From JAGNHN01 sp964590645 (GTDB lineage: Bacteria; Bacteroidota; Bacteroidia; Bacteroidales; JAGNHN01): DNA of 64,000 bases. Shown here piece by piece: positions 9,263 through 17,763 of this stretch. The notes beneath the pieces are model-generated. The model saw nothing but the letters and a program-made list of their open reading frames with translations. It was not told where the DNA came from and did not search any database. The stretch's first letter is position 1, and each line of letters begins with the position of its first letter. A program made the translations under genes and the position numbers. The DNA is taken from NCBI GenBank assembly GCA_964590645.1, contig CAZPYJ010000023.1, forward strand, positions 1 to 64,000, written 5' to 3'.

Positions 9263-9300
9263 AAAAAAAGCCAGGCCCCTTTTTCGGGAGCCCGGCTTTT
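9263..9300 (-). terminator. Rho-independent terminator
   Basis: On the minus strand an AAAAGCCGGGC...GCCTGGCTTTTTTT hairpin ends in a run of seven T, 20 bases after the stop of the large CHU_C gene at 9321. Confidence 0.75.
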
Positions 9301-9320
9301 CAAACAGTTATCACAATGGA

Positions 9321-12300
9321 TCAGTACACGACTGTCACAGATCCTCTCTTTTCATATTCCTTCCCTTTGCTGGTAATGAAACGGACATAATAGACGTAAG
9401 CACCTCCGGGAACAAAACTCCCTTCGTAACGTCCATCCCAGGCCCGCTCCGGATCCTTGGTCTGGAAAAGCTCCTGTCCCCAGCGATTGAAGATGCGAAA
9501 CTCGTACTCACTGAGATCTACGAATACAAGACCGGGTTTAAAATTGGCATTATAGCCTTTGGGGGAGAAGGCATTGGGGAGGAATACACGCGAACGTTGC
9601 AATAAATCAGCGATGTTGGACAAAGAAGTATCTGCGAAGTTGGGATTGCCCGGCCCTTGCAGCGCTTCTATCTGATAGCTGAATTTTCCTTCGGTTTCAA
9701 CCAGTCCGGACACATCATCGATATATGATGTGGTTCCATAAGGAAGAACCGCTACGGGTATCGGATCACGCATTCCATCTACGATCCTGAAAATATTGTA
9801 ATCTTTCAGCGGTGCCCACGACCATCCTTCATAATCATTCCATTCCAGCACATTGCTGAAGTTGTCGTTGATCTCTGCTGTGAGGAAGATACTTCTGGCC
9901 AGCTCTGAGGTATAAGAATCCACCCCGCAGGTGTCCACCGCTACGATTTTATAGAAATAGCTCTGGCGTTTGAAGAAGGCTTTGTGATCTTCGAAGAAGA
10001 AGTCCTCTTGTTTCAGGAAGGGCACGGTTCCAATTTCTTCATACGGTCCGTTCACCGATGCTGCCCTGAGTATCTTGTAATAATCCGTGGCTGCATTGGT
10101 GTCGGCAAACATCTGCAGGTGAATATGATCATTGTCTTTCACCGTGGCATAGCGGATGAAAAGGAAATCTGGCGGGGAGGCTTTTTCAGCGATCACACAC
10201 ACTTCACAGCTTCTTGCCGTATAGCCGGAATCGCTGTATGCCTGCACAAAATAGCAATACTCTGAGTCGCGGTTCAGGCCACGATGCTCATAATGGTTGC
10301 TACCGACAGGAGTGCCGGCCAGGAGGCTGAAAGCACTGCCGTTTTCACTCATAAAGACCCGGTATCCCGCTACCGAGGGATCCAGGTTCTCGTAGGGTGT
10401 CCATTCCAGACTGATCTGGTCACGGCAGGGATCATAATTCTTCATCACCAGATAAATGGAGCTGTGAATATTGTCGATGCCCATTGGGCTGGTGTATCCG
10501 CAACTATCCAGTGAGGCCAGCGCATAGGATTGCGGACCGGCACAGGGATTATGCGCCGGAGTATAGTCTTCGTAATAGGTAATGTTTGGTCCCCAGATGG
10601 TATCCACCGGATTCCAGACCCCGTCGTTATGGTAAACAATATAGCCCACCACATCACCGGCCACGGAAGGCCGCCAACCCAGGATGGGAATATTCAGGAA
10701 GGGATCCACACTCACGGAGTCCAGCCTGGGAATATCCGGATACACATCATCATAGAAGAAATCGCCGGCGATGCTGGAAAGGGTATAGCAACCCGAGGAA
10801 TCGTACATCTCCACCCTGTAATTCACCGTATCGTGACAGATAAGCATCGTGTCGGCGAAGGTGAGCAGGACGGTAGAATCAATCATTTCCCAGAATCCGG
10901 GGGGATATTCCCTGTAAACATAATACAGTCCGCTGTGTGAGGGGAAGAGAGGGTTGGCAGGGGGGTTCCAGTTCAGGCTGGCCGACTGGCTGCTGGTCAT
11001 TGTCAGGTTGAGGACGATATTGCTCAGGGTATCGGAAAAATCGGAGGAGAACAGGCCGTCGCAGTCCACATTGGTGACCATTGAGTAGTAATGTTGTGTG
11101 CTGTTTCCGTTGGCCCCGATATGGGTGTAGGTATTCAGCATCACGTCCAACACGCTGTCCAGCAGGATATATGGACCGCCCGGACTGGGAGACTGGTAGA
11201 TATAATAAGAGGCGAAATTATTCAGTGTCACCGAATCGGTCGGCATTGTCCAGTGCAGGGTCACGTCTCCGTTCAGGTCGGTCTGGGTGCAGCGCAGCTC
11301 TGGGGGCACGGCAGAACGGAACATATCCTCGTCGATAGATGAATAAGAAAAACACCCGCTGGAATCCTCCATTGCTACTCGATACTTCAGGAAGCCGCAG
11401 GCCGCAGGCACCACATCCTGATAGGTAAGGTTAGGTGTAGTGCCTACCGTTACCCATACGCCCGCATCGTTCTCAAAGTAAACCTCATACATACCCAGAG
11501 CCGTAGGAAGCAGCGGTTGGTGGTTGTGGTTCCAGTTCAGCTCAGCCGTGTTGTTCCCTATGTTGGCTACGCTGAGGTTAATGGTTCGCAGGGTATCGGT
11601 AGGATCGGAATAATAGCCCCCATAACAGCCCGAGCGCGTACGAAGGTAGTAGTAACGCGGAGTAACTGCCGCATTGGCTCCAAGGTGGGTATAGGTAGTG
11701 GTATTATAATCGAAAATGCTGTCTATCAGGATATAGGGGCCCAATGGATTCAATGCTGAGTAGATGTGGTAGCTGTTGAAGGTATTCGGAATGATGCTGG
11801 TATCCGGGGGGATCCAACTAAGGTCCACATCCCCGGCCTCGTCTACCGAAATACAACGCAAATCCGGTTCCTCCAGAATAGCATTGACCACCACAACCCC
11901 GATGGTGCTGATATTTATACCCGGGGCCGGACAAAAGTCATCCATCACTTTGAGGATGAAGTTGTATGAATTGGTCACCCCTCCGCAACCGGTGGTGGTT
12001 TCCAGGTGAGCGCAGGAAGTCTCCCAGTCGAATGTAGTATTGAGCCCGAAAAATTGCGTGATGGGAGGGGGTGGCGTCAGTGTGGCACAAGGGGGATTAA
12101 GGCAACCGGTAGTGGTACTGGTGTATCCTTGTCCAAACTGTGATCCCGAAGCAGTAAGGGTAACTGAAGAAAGATCTCCGTTTGCCAATAAGACCGGCAA
12201 TGTATCAATAGCACTAAAGTAGAAATTGACGTGTTGGCCGGCATATACCGTATCCGTAAAGAGGACATATTGCCCCTGGGAATTCTGGAAGGGTGCCGGT

Positions 12301-13253
12301 ACGGAGGGGGGGTAATTGGCTCCGCAGGTCAACAATACGATCTGCATTTCCCTGAAAATTTCCGCAATCAACTGGCCACATTTGTATGCACTCACTTTGG
12401 TCACCGTCACAAAGGCGCCCTGGGTAAAGGAAGTAAACGAGATCTCTCCGGTATGGGGATTGACAACTGCAGGCACATTGTTCGGATTATGCACGATGCC
12501 GGGCAGGGGGCTTAGTGCGGAGTAACCAGCATTATAGGCGGTAATCGGACTGTTGATATTGTTATTCAGCGGGGAAGCCCACTCAAACACCAGGGAATCC
12601 AATTGCTTGTCGTAGGCATTGTGATTATAAGTAAAAGGATAACCGGTGCAAATCACGGTTGAGGGTTTCTCGATGAAGGTGGGCGAGTCATCCCAGCAGG
12701 GATAATTGTTCACGGGCAAGCCTGTATTGGGATCGGTGTAAGGGTACATTATAGCCCTGAGATACCACGACATAGAGGAAGATCCCGGGATATTGGAACA
12801 CGGATTCCGGCAGCAGGAGGTATAGGCAAAATACCAACCGTTGGCCGGCGGAACGCCATTGAGCTGCACCCCGTTGGGGTAGGCCGCATCACTGGTATAG
12901 GTCCATTCTTCCACAGCCCCCGAATTGGAGTATGCTGTCCCAAAAGGCGTGGAAGCACAGTCAATATGCTGGAACATCGGATCATCATTGCAATCCGGGG
13001 AAAGGTCAACCCTGCCGGCTACAGCATTGGGATAAAGACTCATTGAAATATTGCCTGCCGGAGAGTTGGATGCCATATTTATTGTATTGGGGTAGGTAAT
13101 CCCGGCACACTCACGGTACACAATCAGGGTAAAGCGGAAGTTGCCATTGGGCAGGCATTCCCAGATAATTTCCCCGCCCATATAATGCGTAGCCTGGGCA
13201 GCGAAACTACTCATCAGAATGGTGATCAGCAGGGTGTAAAATCTCTTTTTCAT
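9321..13253 (-). CDS. Large secreted FN3-repeat protein with CHU_C (type IX) domain
   Basis: A 1310-residue exported protein. It begins MKKRFYTLLI with a signal peptide ending near AAQA, and the mature protein starts THYMGGEI, a cysteine-containing N-terminal module. The middle consists of several fibronectin-III-like repeats of about 95 residues; two are clearly homologous to each other, with GPYILIDSI...YTHLGANA and GPYILLDSV...YTHIGANG. The last approximately 85 residues (VFLPNAFSPKG ... RIFNRWGQELFQT ... GGAYVYYV) form the gliding-motility-associated CHU_C/type B sorting domain that directs type IX secretion. A likely surface adhesin or structural protein; ligand unknown. Own promoter element upstream and own terminator downstream make it a single-gene unit. 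Confidence 0.9.
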   Translation of the reverse strand: MKKRFYTLLITILMSSFAAQATHYMGGEIIWECLPNGNFRFTLIVYRECAGITYPNTINMASNSPAGNISMSLYPNAVAGRVDLSPDCNDDPMFQHIDCASTPFGTAYSNSGAVEEWTYTSDAAYPNGVQLNGVPPANGWYFAYTSCCRNPCSNIPGSSSMSWYLRAIMYPYTDPNTGLPVNNYPCWDDSPTFIEKPSTVICTGYPFTYNHNAYDKQLDSLVFEWASPLNNNINSPITAYNAGYSALSPLPGIVHNPNNVPAVVNPHTGEISFTSFTQGAFVTVTKVSAYKCGQLIAEIFREMQIVLLTCGANYPPSVPAPFQNSQGQYVLFTDTVYAGQHVNFYFSAIDTLPVLLANGDLSSVTLTASGSQFGQGYTSTTTGCLNPPCATLTPPPPITQFFGLNTTFDWETSCAHLETTTGCGGVTNSYNFILKVMDDFCPAPGINISTIGVVVVNAILEEPDLRCISVDEAGDVDLSWIPPDTSIIPNTFNSYHIYSALNPLGPYILIDSIFDYNTTTYTHLGANAAVTPRYYYLRTRSGCYGGYYSDPTDTLRTINLSVANIGNNTAELNWNHNHQPLLPTALGMYEVYFENDAGVWVTVGTTPNLTYQDVVPAACGFLKYRVAMEDSSGCFSYSSIDEDMFRSAVPPELRCTQTDLNGDVTLHWTMPTDSVTLNNFASYYIYQSPSPGGPYILLDSVLDVMLNTYTHIGANGNSTQHYYSMVTNVDCDGLFSSDFSDTLSNIVLNLTMTSSQSASLNWNPPANPLFPSHSGLYYVYREYPPGFWEMIDSTVLLTFADTMLICHDTVNYRVEMYDSSGCYTLSSIAGDFFYDDVYPDIPRLDSVSVDPFLNIPILGWRPSVAGDVVGYIVYHNDGVWNPVDTIWGPNITYYEDYTPAHNPCAGPQSYALASLDSCGYTSPMGIDNIHSSIYLVMKNYDPCRDQISLEWTPYENLDPSVAGYRVFMSENGSAFSLLAGTPVGSNHYEHRGLNRDSEYCYFVQAYSDSGYTARSCEVCVIAEKASPPDFLFIRYATVKDNDHIHLQMFADTNAATDYYKILRAASVNGPYEEIGTVPFLKQEDFFFEDHKAFFKRQSYFYKIVAVDTCGVDSYTSELARSIFLTAEINDNFSNVLEWNDYEGWSWAPLKDYNIFRIVDGMRDPIPVAVLPYGTTSYIDDVSGLVETEGKFSYQIEALQGPGNPNFADTSLSNIADLLQRSRVFLPNAFSPKGYNANFKPGLVFVDLSEYEFRIFNRWGQELFQTKDPERAWDGRYEGSFVPGGAYVYYVRFITSKGKEYEKRGSVTVVY

Positions 13254-13270
13254 AATGCTTTTATTGTGTG

Positions 13271-14644
13271 TCAAATATATGAAATTCTGTCTGTTCCGGA
13301 TTCGTTTTGCAGGATAGGGCCTCCATTCTCAGGGCTTTTCTCTGCAAGAGGCCCGGCGCTGAGAAAGGTCAGTTCATTTTCATTCAGGTATCGACAAGCC
13401 AGCTGATGCAGCCCGACAGCCTGGATCGACAGGATTTGCTGTCGCAGGCGGATGAAATAGTCCGGGCTTTCCCGGGCATCGAGGAGGTTTCTTAATCGCT
13501 CTATCTTGGCCAGGGGGCCGTCCAGGGCCCGCAACATACTCCCCAGGAGGTAATTCCGGAGGTGATCCATCTCAGCCTTTTTCGGGGGGGCTTCCCTCAG
13601 CCTGCTTAGTTCCAGCCGGATCTGTTCCAGGGCTTCCTCTTCCTTCTCTGCACCCACTTCTGTGGAAATGGCCATAAAAGTATCTTCTTCAAAGGCCTGG
13701 ATAAAGGCATTTACGCCGTAGGTCAATCCTTTGTCCTCCCGAAGGTTTTTCATCAGGCGGGAACCGAAATACCCTCCCAGCAGACTAACCAGGAACTGCA
13801 TCCCCATAAAGTCGGGATGGGTACGATGGAAAAGGCGGCGTCCGACGCGCAGGGCTGATTGCACTGCCTCCGGGCGAGTCTGGCGGATCAGGCCTTCCGA
13901 AGCAGGCTGAGCCTCGGGCAATGAGAAAGGCCCTGCAGGCGGTTTTTTGAGTTTGACGGCGCCCAGGTGCCGGTCGATTTCTTTCAGCAGCATCTCGTCT
14001 ACTTCCCCGGCCAGGGTCAGGTAGGCTTCATTGTGATGATAATGCGTTGAAAAATGCTTCAGCAGTTGAGTACGCTCCAATGCATCGAAGTGCTCGAGGC
14101 GGGGCTGGAGCCCATAAGGATGTGCAGGGCCATAGAGGGCTTCCTGAAAAGCCTGGCGTGCGATCCAGCCCACCCTCTGCCGGTTGATTTTCAGCTCCTG
14201 TCTCATCTGCTGTATCTCAAGCCTCAGGCTCTCCTCCGGGAAGGTAGCCTCTGCCCATACCGCAGCAAAGAGCGGCAGCAGTTCTCCCATAAAACGCCGG
14301 GGGGCATACAATACCATTGAGGCCCGGTCGCGCTCAGCCTGACTTTCGAAATAAGCACCATAATAATCCAGGTGGGAGGCAATGTCCTCAGGCTGAAAAC
14401 CGGCCGCTCCCTCTTTCAGCAAACGGGCTGTCAGTGAAGCAACTAAAGGGGTTTCCTGATATCGGGTGCCTGCCGGAACCACCAATTCCAGGCGGCAGAC
14501 TGCAGGGGCTGGCTGATCCAGATAGCAGAGAGGCAAACCATTGCGCAAAGTCAGCTGTCTGTAATCCAGTGAGAGCTGCTCGTCAGAGACGATCGGCAAA
14601 AAAGCCGGAGCCTTGCTGCGCTTCGTATGAAGGGTTCCCTGCAT
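13271..14644 (-). CDS. M16-family protein lacking the zinc motif
   Basis: A 457-residue protein with the two-domain fold pattern of M16 (insulinase/mitochondrial-processing-type) peptidases: LRNGLPLCYLDQPAPAV at the N-terminus, a first M16 domain to about 215, and an M16_C domain with GGYFGSRLMKNLREDKGLTYGV near residue 310. Where active members have HxxEH, this sequence reads LTARLLKEG, so it should not bind zinc. In M16 heterodimers one subunit is active and the other supplies substrate binding; an active M16 gene lies three genes upstream in the same operon, so this is its likely partner. No signal peptide is visible. Its ATG overlaps the preceding stop by one base (TAATG), implying coupled translation. 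Confidence 0.88.
   Translation of the reverse strand: MQGTLHTKRSKAPAFLPIVSDEQLSLDYRQLTLRNGLPLCYLDQPAPAVCRLELVVPAGTRYQETPLVASLTARLLKEGAAGFQPEDIASHLDYYGAYFESQAERDRASMVLYAPRRFMGELLPLFAAVWAEATFPEESLRLEIQQMRQELKINRQRVGWIARQAFQEALYGPAHPYGLQPRLEHFDALERTQLLKHFSTHYHHNEAYLTLAGEVDEMLLKEIDRHLGAVKLKKPPAGPFSLPEAQPASEGLIRQTRPEAVQSALRVGRRLFHRTHPDFMGMQFLVSLLGGYFGSRLMKNLREDKGLTYGVNAFIQAFEEDTFMAISTEVGAEKEEEALEQIRLELSRLREAPPKKAEMDHLRNYLLGSMLRALDGPLAKIERLRNLLDARESPDYFIRLRQQILSIQAVGLHQLACRYLNENELTFLSAGPLAEKSPENGGPILQNESGTDRISYI
13272..13279 (-). promoter_or_regulatory. TAnnTTTG -7 promoter element
   Basis: TATATTTG on the minus strand, 18 bases before the ATG at 13253. It overlaps the last codons of the upstream M16-like gene. 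Confidence 0.5.
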
Positions 14645-15705
14645 TATCTGAATAAGAGGATATATCCGTTTCTGGCTCCCGCATTGCCATATTCATCCAC
14701 ATAGTCGATGCGGTAAATATATGTGCCTGTTTCCATCAGGTTGCCTGCATAGCTCCCGTCCCAGGATTCTGATATATCTTCACTCTCATAGACCGTCACT
14801 CCATCCTGTGTCTGGATTAGGATGCGGTATGCTTCGATGCCTGTTCCCTTAACCACAAAGCGATCGTTGAGGCCATCATTGTTGGGCGTAAAGGCATTGG
14901 GAATGTATATATTGGCACATTCCTGCACATTCACCCGTATGCGTGCTTCCGATTTGCGGTCGTCCTGCCGCATCACAGTCAGGTAGTACACTGTGGTATA
15001 CTCGGGGTTCACAAGGATAGAGTCGCTGGTCTGTCCGTCCTCCCATTCATAAGTCAGGCCGTTGGAGGCTCCGATCATCACGCTTTCGCCCCGGCATATT
15101 GTTTGGGTTTCGCTGTATGAGATGCGGAAGGACGAGGGGTTGGTGCGGCTTCCGCTCCGAATGCGGTGGCGTTCCCAGGCATTGTCTTTCCCTGGCTCCA
15201 CGCTTGCCGTCTTCTCTTCTTCCCTGGCTTTGGGTTCCCTGGCTGTTTCAGGCAGTGATTTTTTCACCTCCGTTTCCGGTTTTGGCTCCACTGTGGTCTT
15301 CTCTTCCACATTTTCTTCCGGTTTGGATATTTCGGGTTGTGCTTTGCTGGGCTCCTTTTTGGGTGTTTCAGCAAGGACAGGCTTCTCCTCTCTGTGCTGA
15401 GCAATGTGTTTGCTTGCGGGAGGCAGAGGCAATGAGGGAGGAGTGATGGCCACATCCTCTGTCACTGTTTCGTTTAAGGGAGTATACTGGACTTCTCTTG
15501 TTTGCGACATCCAGATCCCCAGGCTGACCAGGCCGGCCACCGCAGCGCCGCCAATCCACAATCTCAGTCCGCTAAGCCCTGCCTGGGGAGCGGTTCCGGG
15601 GATGGCCTCCTGCACTGCTTTCCAGACGGAGGCAGGAGGGCTGGGTTTGAACGACCCAAACGCTTTCCGGTATAAAGCACCTATATCCGTTTTTTCCTTA
15701 AGCAT
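14644..15705 (-). CDS. Membrane protein with cytoplasmic head and C-terminal CHU_C domain (possible anti-sigma factor)
   Basis: A 353-residue protein: a short N-terminal cytoplasmic segment (about 1-47, IGALYRKAFGSFKPSPPASVW), one transmembrane helix (about 49-66), a Lys/Glu/Pro-rich spacer (about 80-175), an Ig-like segment containing CRGESVMIGASNGLTYEW, and a C-terminal gliding-motility/CHU_C domain (about 265-353, IPNAFTPNNDGLNDRF). There is no cleavable signal peptide, which is odd for a CHU_C protein. The start overlaps the 3' end of the ECF sigma gene, the usual place for its anti-sigma partner, and the head resembles anti-sigma N-termini in size and position. An alternative start lies 18 bases upstream (15723). 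The anti-sigma role is inference from position and topology. Confidence 0.75.
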   Translation of the reverse strand: MLKEKTDIGALYRKAFGSFKPSPPASVWKAVQEAIPGTAPQAGLSGLRLWIGGAAVAGLVSLGIWMSQTREVQYTPLNETVTEDVAITPPSLPLPPASKHIAQHREEKPVLAETPKKEPSKAQPEISKPEENVEEKTTVEPKPETEVKKSLPETAREPKAREEEKTASVEPGKDNAWERHRIRSGSRTNPSSFRISYSETQTICRGESVMIGASNGLTYEWEDGQTSDSILVNPEYTTVYYLTVMRQDDRKSEARIRVNVQECANIYIPNAFTPNNDGLNDRFVVKGTGIEAYRILIQTQDGVTVYESEDISESWDGSYAGNLMETGTYIYRIDYVDEYGNAGARNGYILLFR

Positions 15706-16252
15706 CGTTGAGCGGATTTTCATTGTAAAGCGCGGTCAACTTCCTTTGCAATAATCTGCGCGCTTTAGATAATTGTGATTTTGATGTATTTACGGACACG
15801 CCAAGCATATCTGCAATTTCTTTATGGCTGTAGCCTTCTATTTCAAACAAGTTAAACACGTGGCGGTATCCTGCCGGTAAGGCCCTGAGGATTTTCATCA
15901 GGTCTTCCAGGGTGAACTGGTCGCTGCTGAACATCTCATCCGAGCTGCCATCAAACAGATCATCCAGATCTGTGTGATAATAGTGTTTGCGATGGTCGCG
16001 GTGATAGTTCAGGGAGGTGGTCACCATAATCCGGCGAATCCATCCCTCCAGGGAACCTTCGTTGCGAAAATCGCCCAATTTGCCAAAGACCTTGATAAAG
16101 CCTTCCTGCAGTGCATCCTCAGCCTGATCTTCCGAGGTAAAATACCGCTGACACACGCCGAACATTGTGGGTGCAAACTTTCGGTAGAGCATTTTTTGGT
16201 ATTTACGCTTTCCCTTTAAACAACCTTCTATGATCTCCTCTTCAGAAAGCAT
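15698..16252 (-). CDS. ECF RNA polymerase sigma factor (sigma-70 family)
   Basis: A 184-residue extracytoplasmic-function sigma factor. Region 2 (about residues 10-85) shows YRKFAPTMFGVCQRYF, DAEDALQEGFIKVF-like EDQAEDALQEGF and the -10-reading helix; region 4 (about 118-170) shows LPAGYRHVFNLFEIEGYSHKEIADMLGVSVNTSKSQLSKAR, a helix-turn-helix typical of Bacteroidota ECFs. No regions 1 or 3, as expected. Its 3' end overlaps the membrane/CHU_C gene, and it lies 70 bases after the active M16 peptidase gene. It probably controls envelope or surface genes on release by its neighbour. Confidence 0.95.
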   Translation of the reverse strand: MLSEEEIIEGCLKGKRKYQKMLYRKFAPTMFGVCQRYFTSEDQAEDALQEGFIKVFGKLGDFRNEGSLEGWIRRIMVTTSLNYHRDHRKHYYHTDLDDLFDGSSDEMFSSDQFTLEDLMKILRALPAGYRHVFNLFEIEGYSHKEIADMLGVSVNTSKSQLSKARRLLQRKLTALYNENPLNDA

Positions 16253-16322
16253 TCCTGTTCGGTTGGGGGGAAGACACTACAATCCTCTTTTTAGTTGTCT
16301 GCCCGTGCATCATTGCCCTTTT

Positions 16323-17561
16323 CTAATTTTTCGGAGTGATGATCAGGCTGGAAGCATTCTCTGCCCTGAATATCTGCTGAGCAGAATGCAGCAAATCGGT
16401 GGGTTTTACCTCCAGATAGCGTTCCAGCAGGGTATTATACCTGCCTGCATCACCCGTGTTTTCATAATAGGCCAGGTTCAGTGCCCTTTCCGCCAGGCTC
16501 AGTGCACTGAAAGACAAGGTGCTTTCCAGCTTATGCCTGACCTTTTGCAACTCTCTGTCTGTTACACATTTTTCGGTCAGGCGCTGCACTTCCTCATCGA
16601 GGGCCTGCAGGGCTTCTTCCCAGCTGACTTCCTCTGCAACCCTGCCCTGCAAAGCCCACAGGCCAGGGTCGAGATCGCCACTCAGATGGGTGGAGATATC
16701 ATTGAAGAGGCTGCGCTCCTTCACGAGCCGGCGGTACAGCCTGGAAGACTCCCCGGAGCTCAGGATATCGGAGAGCAGGTCCGCAGCAAAAAAGGATTCT
16801 TCCATCCTTCCGCCCATTTTAAAAACCCGGAACAGGGCTTCTGCGGGAACCTCCCTCTGCACCTCCAGCCATCGGGCTTCGGTCTGGGGCGGTTCTGCCG
16901 GCAGGTTCCGCTTCACTTTGGGTGGAGAAGGGATGTCTCCGAACCAATACTCTGCCAGGGTAAAGACTTTATCCGGCTTTACATTGCCGGCCACAGAAAG
17001 GACCGCATTGGCAGGATGATAAAACCGCCGGTAGAAAGCCTCCACTTCCCCAAGGCTTGCCGCTTCAATATGAGAGGGGTGCATTCCGATGGCGGGCCAA
17101 CGGTAAGGATGTCTGGAATAAGCCAGTGGCCTAAGCAACAGCCAGGCATCCCCGTAAGGCTGATTCAGATAGCGTTGGCGAAACTCTTCCACGACCACGG
17201 ATTTTTGTGTTTTCAGCCCCTGGGGCTGCATATCCAGGGCGAACATCCGGTCCGATTCCAGCCAGAAGGCTGTTTCCAGGGCTCCGGCCGGCATCGTAAG
17301 ATAATAATTGGTGATGTCGCTGCTGGTGAAGGCATTGTTCTCACCTCCGGCAGCCTCTACGTGGTGGTCATAGGCTGGTATATGAGCAGAGCCGCCAAAC
17401 ATCAAATGCTCAAATAAGTGAGCAAATCCGGTCCGGTTCGGGTCCTCATCGCGGGAACCCACATCATAAAGCACATTGACACAAACCAGCGGGGTGGTGA
17501 GGTCGGTATGACAAATTACCTTCAGGCCATTGGCCAGTTGATGTCGCTCAAATCCGATCAT
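16323..17561 (-). CDS. M16 zinc metallopeptidase (active subunit)
   Basis: A 412-residue peptidase of the pitrilysin/processing-peptidase class. It carries the inverted zinc motif HLFEH at residues 48-52 and the downstream glutamate pair of VVVEEF at 125-126 expected for the third ligand; the second domain has SSGESSRLYRRLV. No signal peptide is visible, so it may act in the cytosol or periplasm-facing side by another route. The dead M16 paralogue encoded at 13271-14644 is the probable heterodimer partner. Heads a four-gene minus-strand operon behind a TATGTTTG element at 17593-17600. Confidence 0.94.
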   Translation of the reverse strand: MIGFERHQLANGLKVICHTDLTTPLVCVNVLYDVGSRDEDPNRTGFAHLFEHLMFGGSAHIPAYDHHVEAAGGENNAFTSSDITNYYLTMPAGALETAFWLESDRMFALDMQPQGLKTQKSVVVEEFRQRYLNQPYGDAWLLLRPLAYSRHPYRWPAIGMHPSHIEAASLGEVEAFYRRFYHPANAVLSVAGNVKPDKVFTLAEYWFGDIPSPPKVKRNLPAEPPQTEARWLEVQREVPAEALFRVFKMGGRMEESFFAADLLSDILSSGESSRLYRRLVKERSLFNDISTHLSGDLDPGLWALQGRVAEEVSWEEALQALDEEVQRLTEKCVTDRELQKVRHKLESTLSFSALSLAERALNLAYYENTGDAGRYNTLLERYLEVKPTDLLHSAQQIFRAENASSLIITPKN

Positions 17562-17592
17562 AATGCTAATTCTCCATTGTCCCGGGACACTG

Positions 17593-17600
17593 CAAACATA
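17593..17600 (-). promoter_or_regulatory. TAnnTTTG -7 promoter element
   Basis: TATGTTTG on the minus strand, 31 bases before the M16 peptidase ATG; start of the M16-sigma-CHU_C operon. Confidence 0.5.
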
Positions 17601-17710
17601 GGGAAAAGTAGGATGCCGGAGCCAAGCCGGGCCTTCGTCTGCTTTATACTCTGTTCACCTGTTCCGCGCACGCAGGTGAGGCCAGCACATCCGGACAGGG
17701 GAAATATTTT

Positions 17711-17718
17711 TACCTTTG
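17711..17718 (+). promoter_or_regulatory. TAnnTTTG -7 promoter element for glyA
   Basis: TACCTTTG on the plus strand, leaving a leader of about 40 bases before the glyA ATG at 17764. Confidence 0.55.
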
Positions 17719-17763
17719 CCTTCTTCCGTGTAAAATGATCAAACCAACAAAAGCATATACACA

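Noticed and set aside
8844..9320. Hidden gene between guaB and the CHU_C gene
   Set aside because: Frames here overlap phrase repeats and the hairpin terminator, and none shows a domain or start context.
16230..17417. 395-codon plus-strand frame opposite the M16 peptidase
   Set aside because: Antisense shadow of an enzyme whose zinc motif and family blocks are clear.
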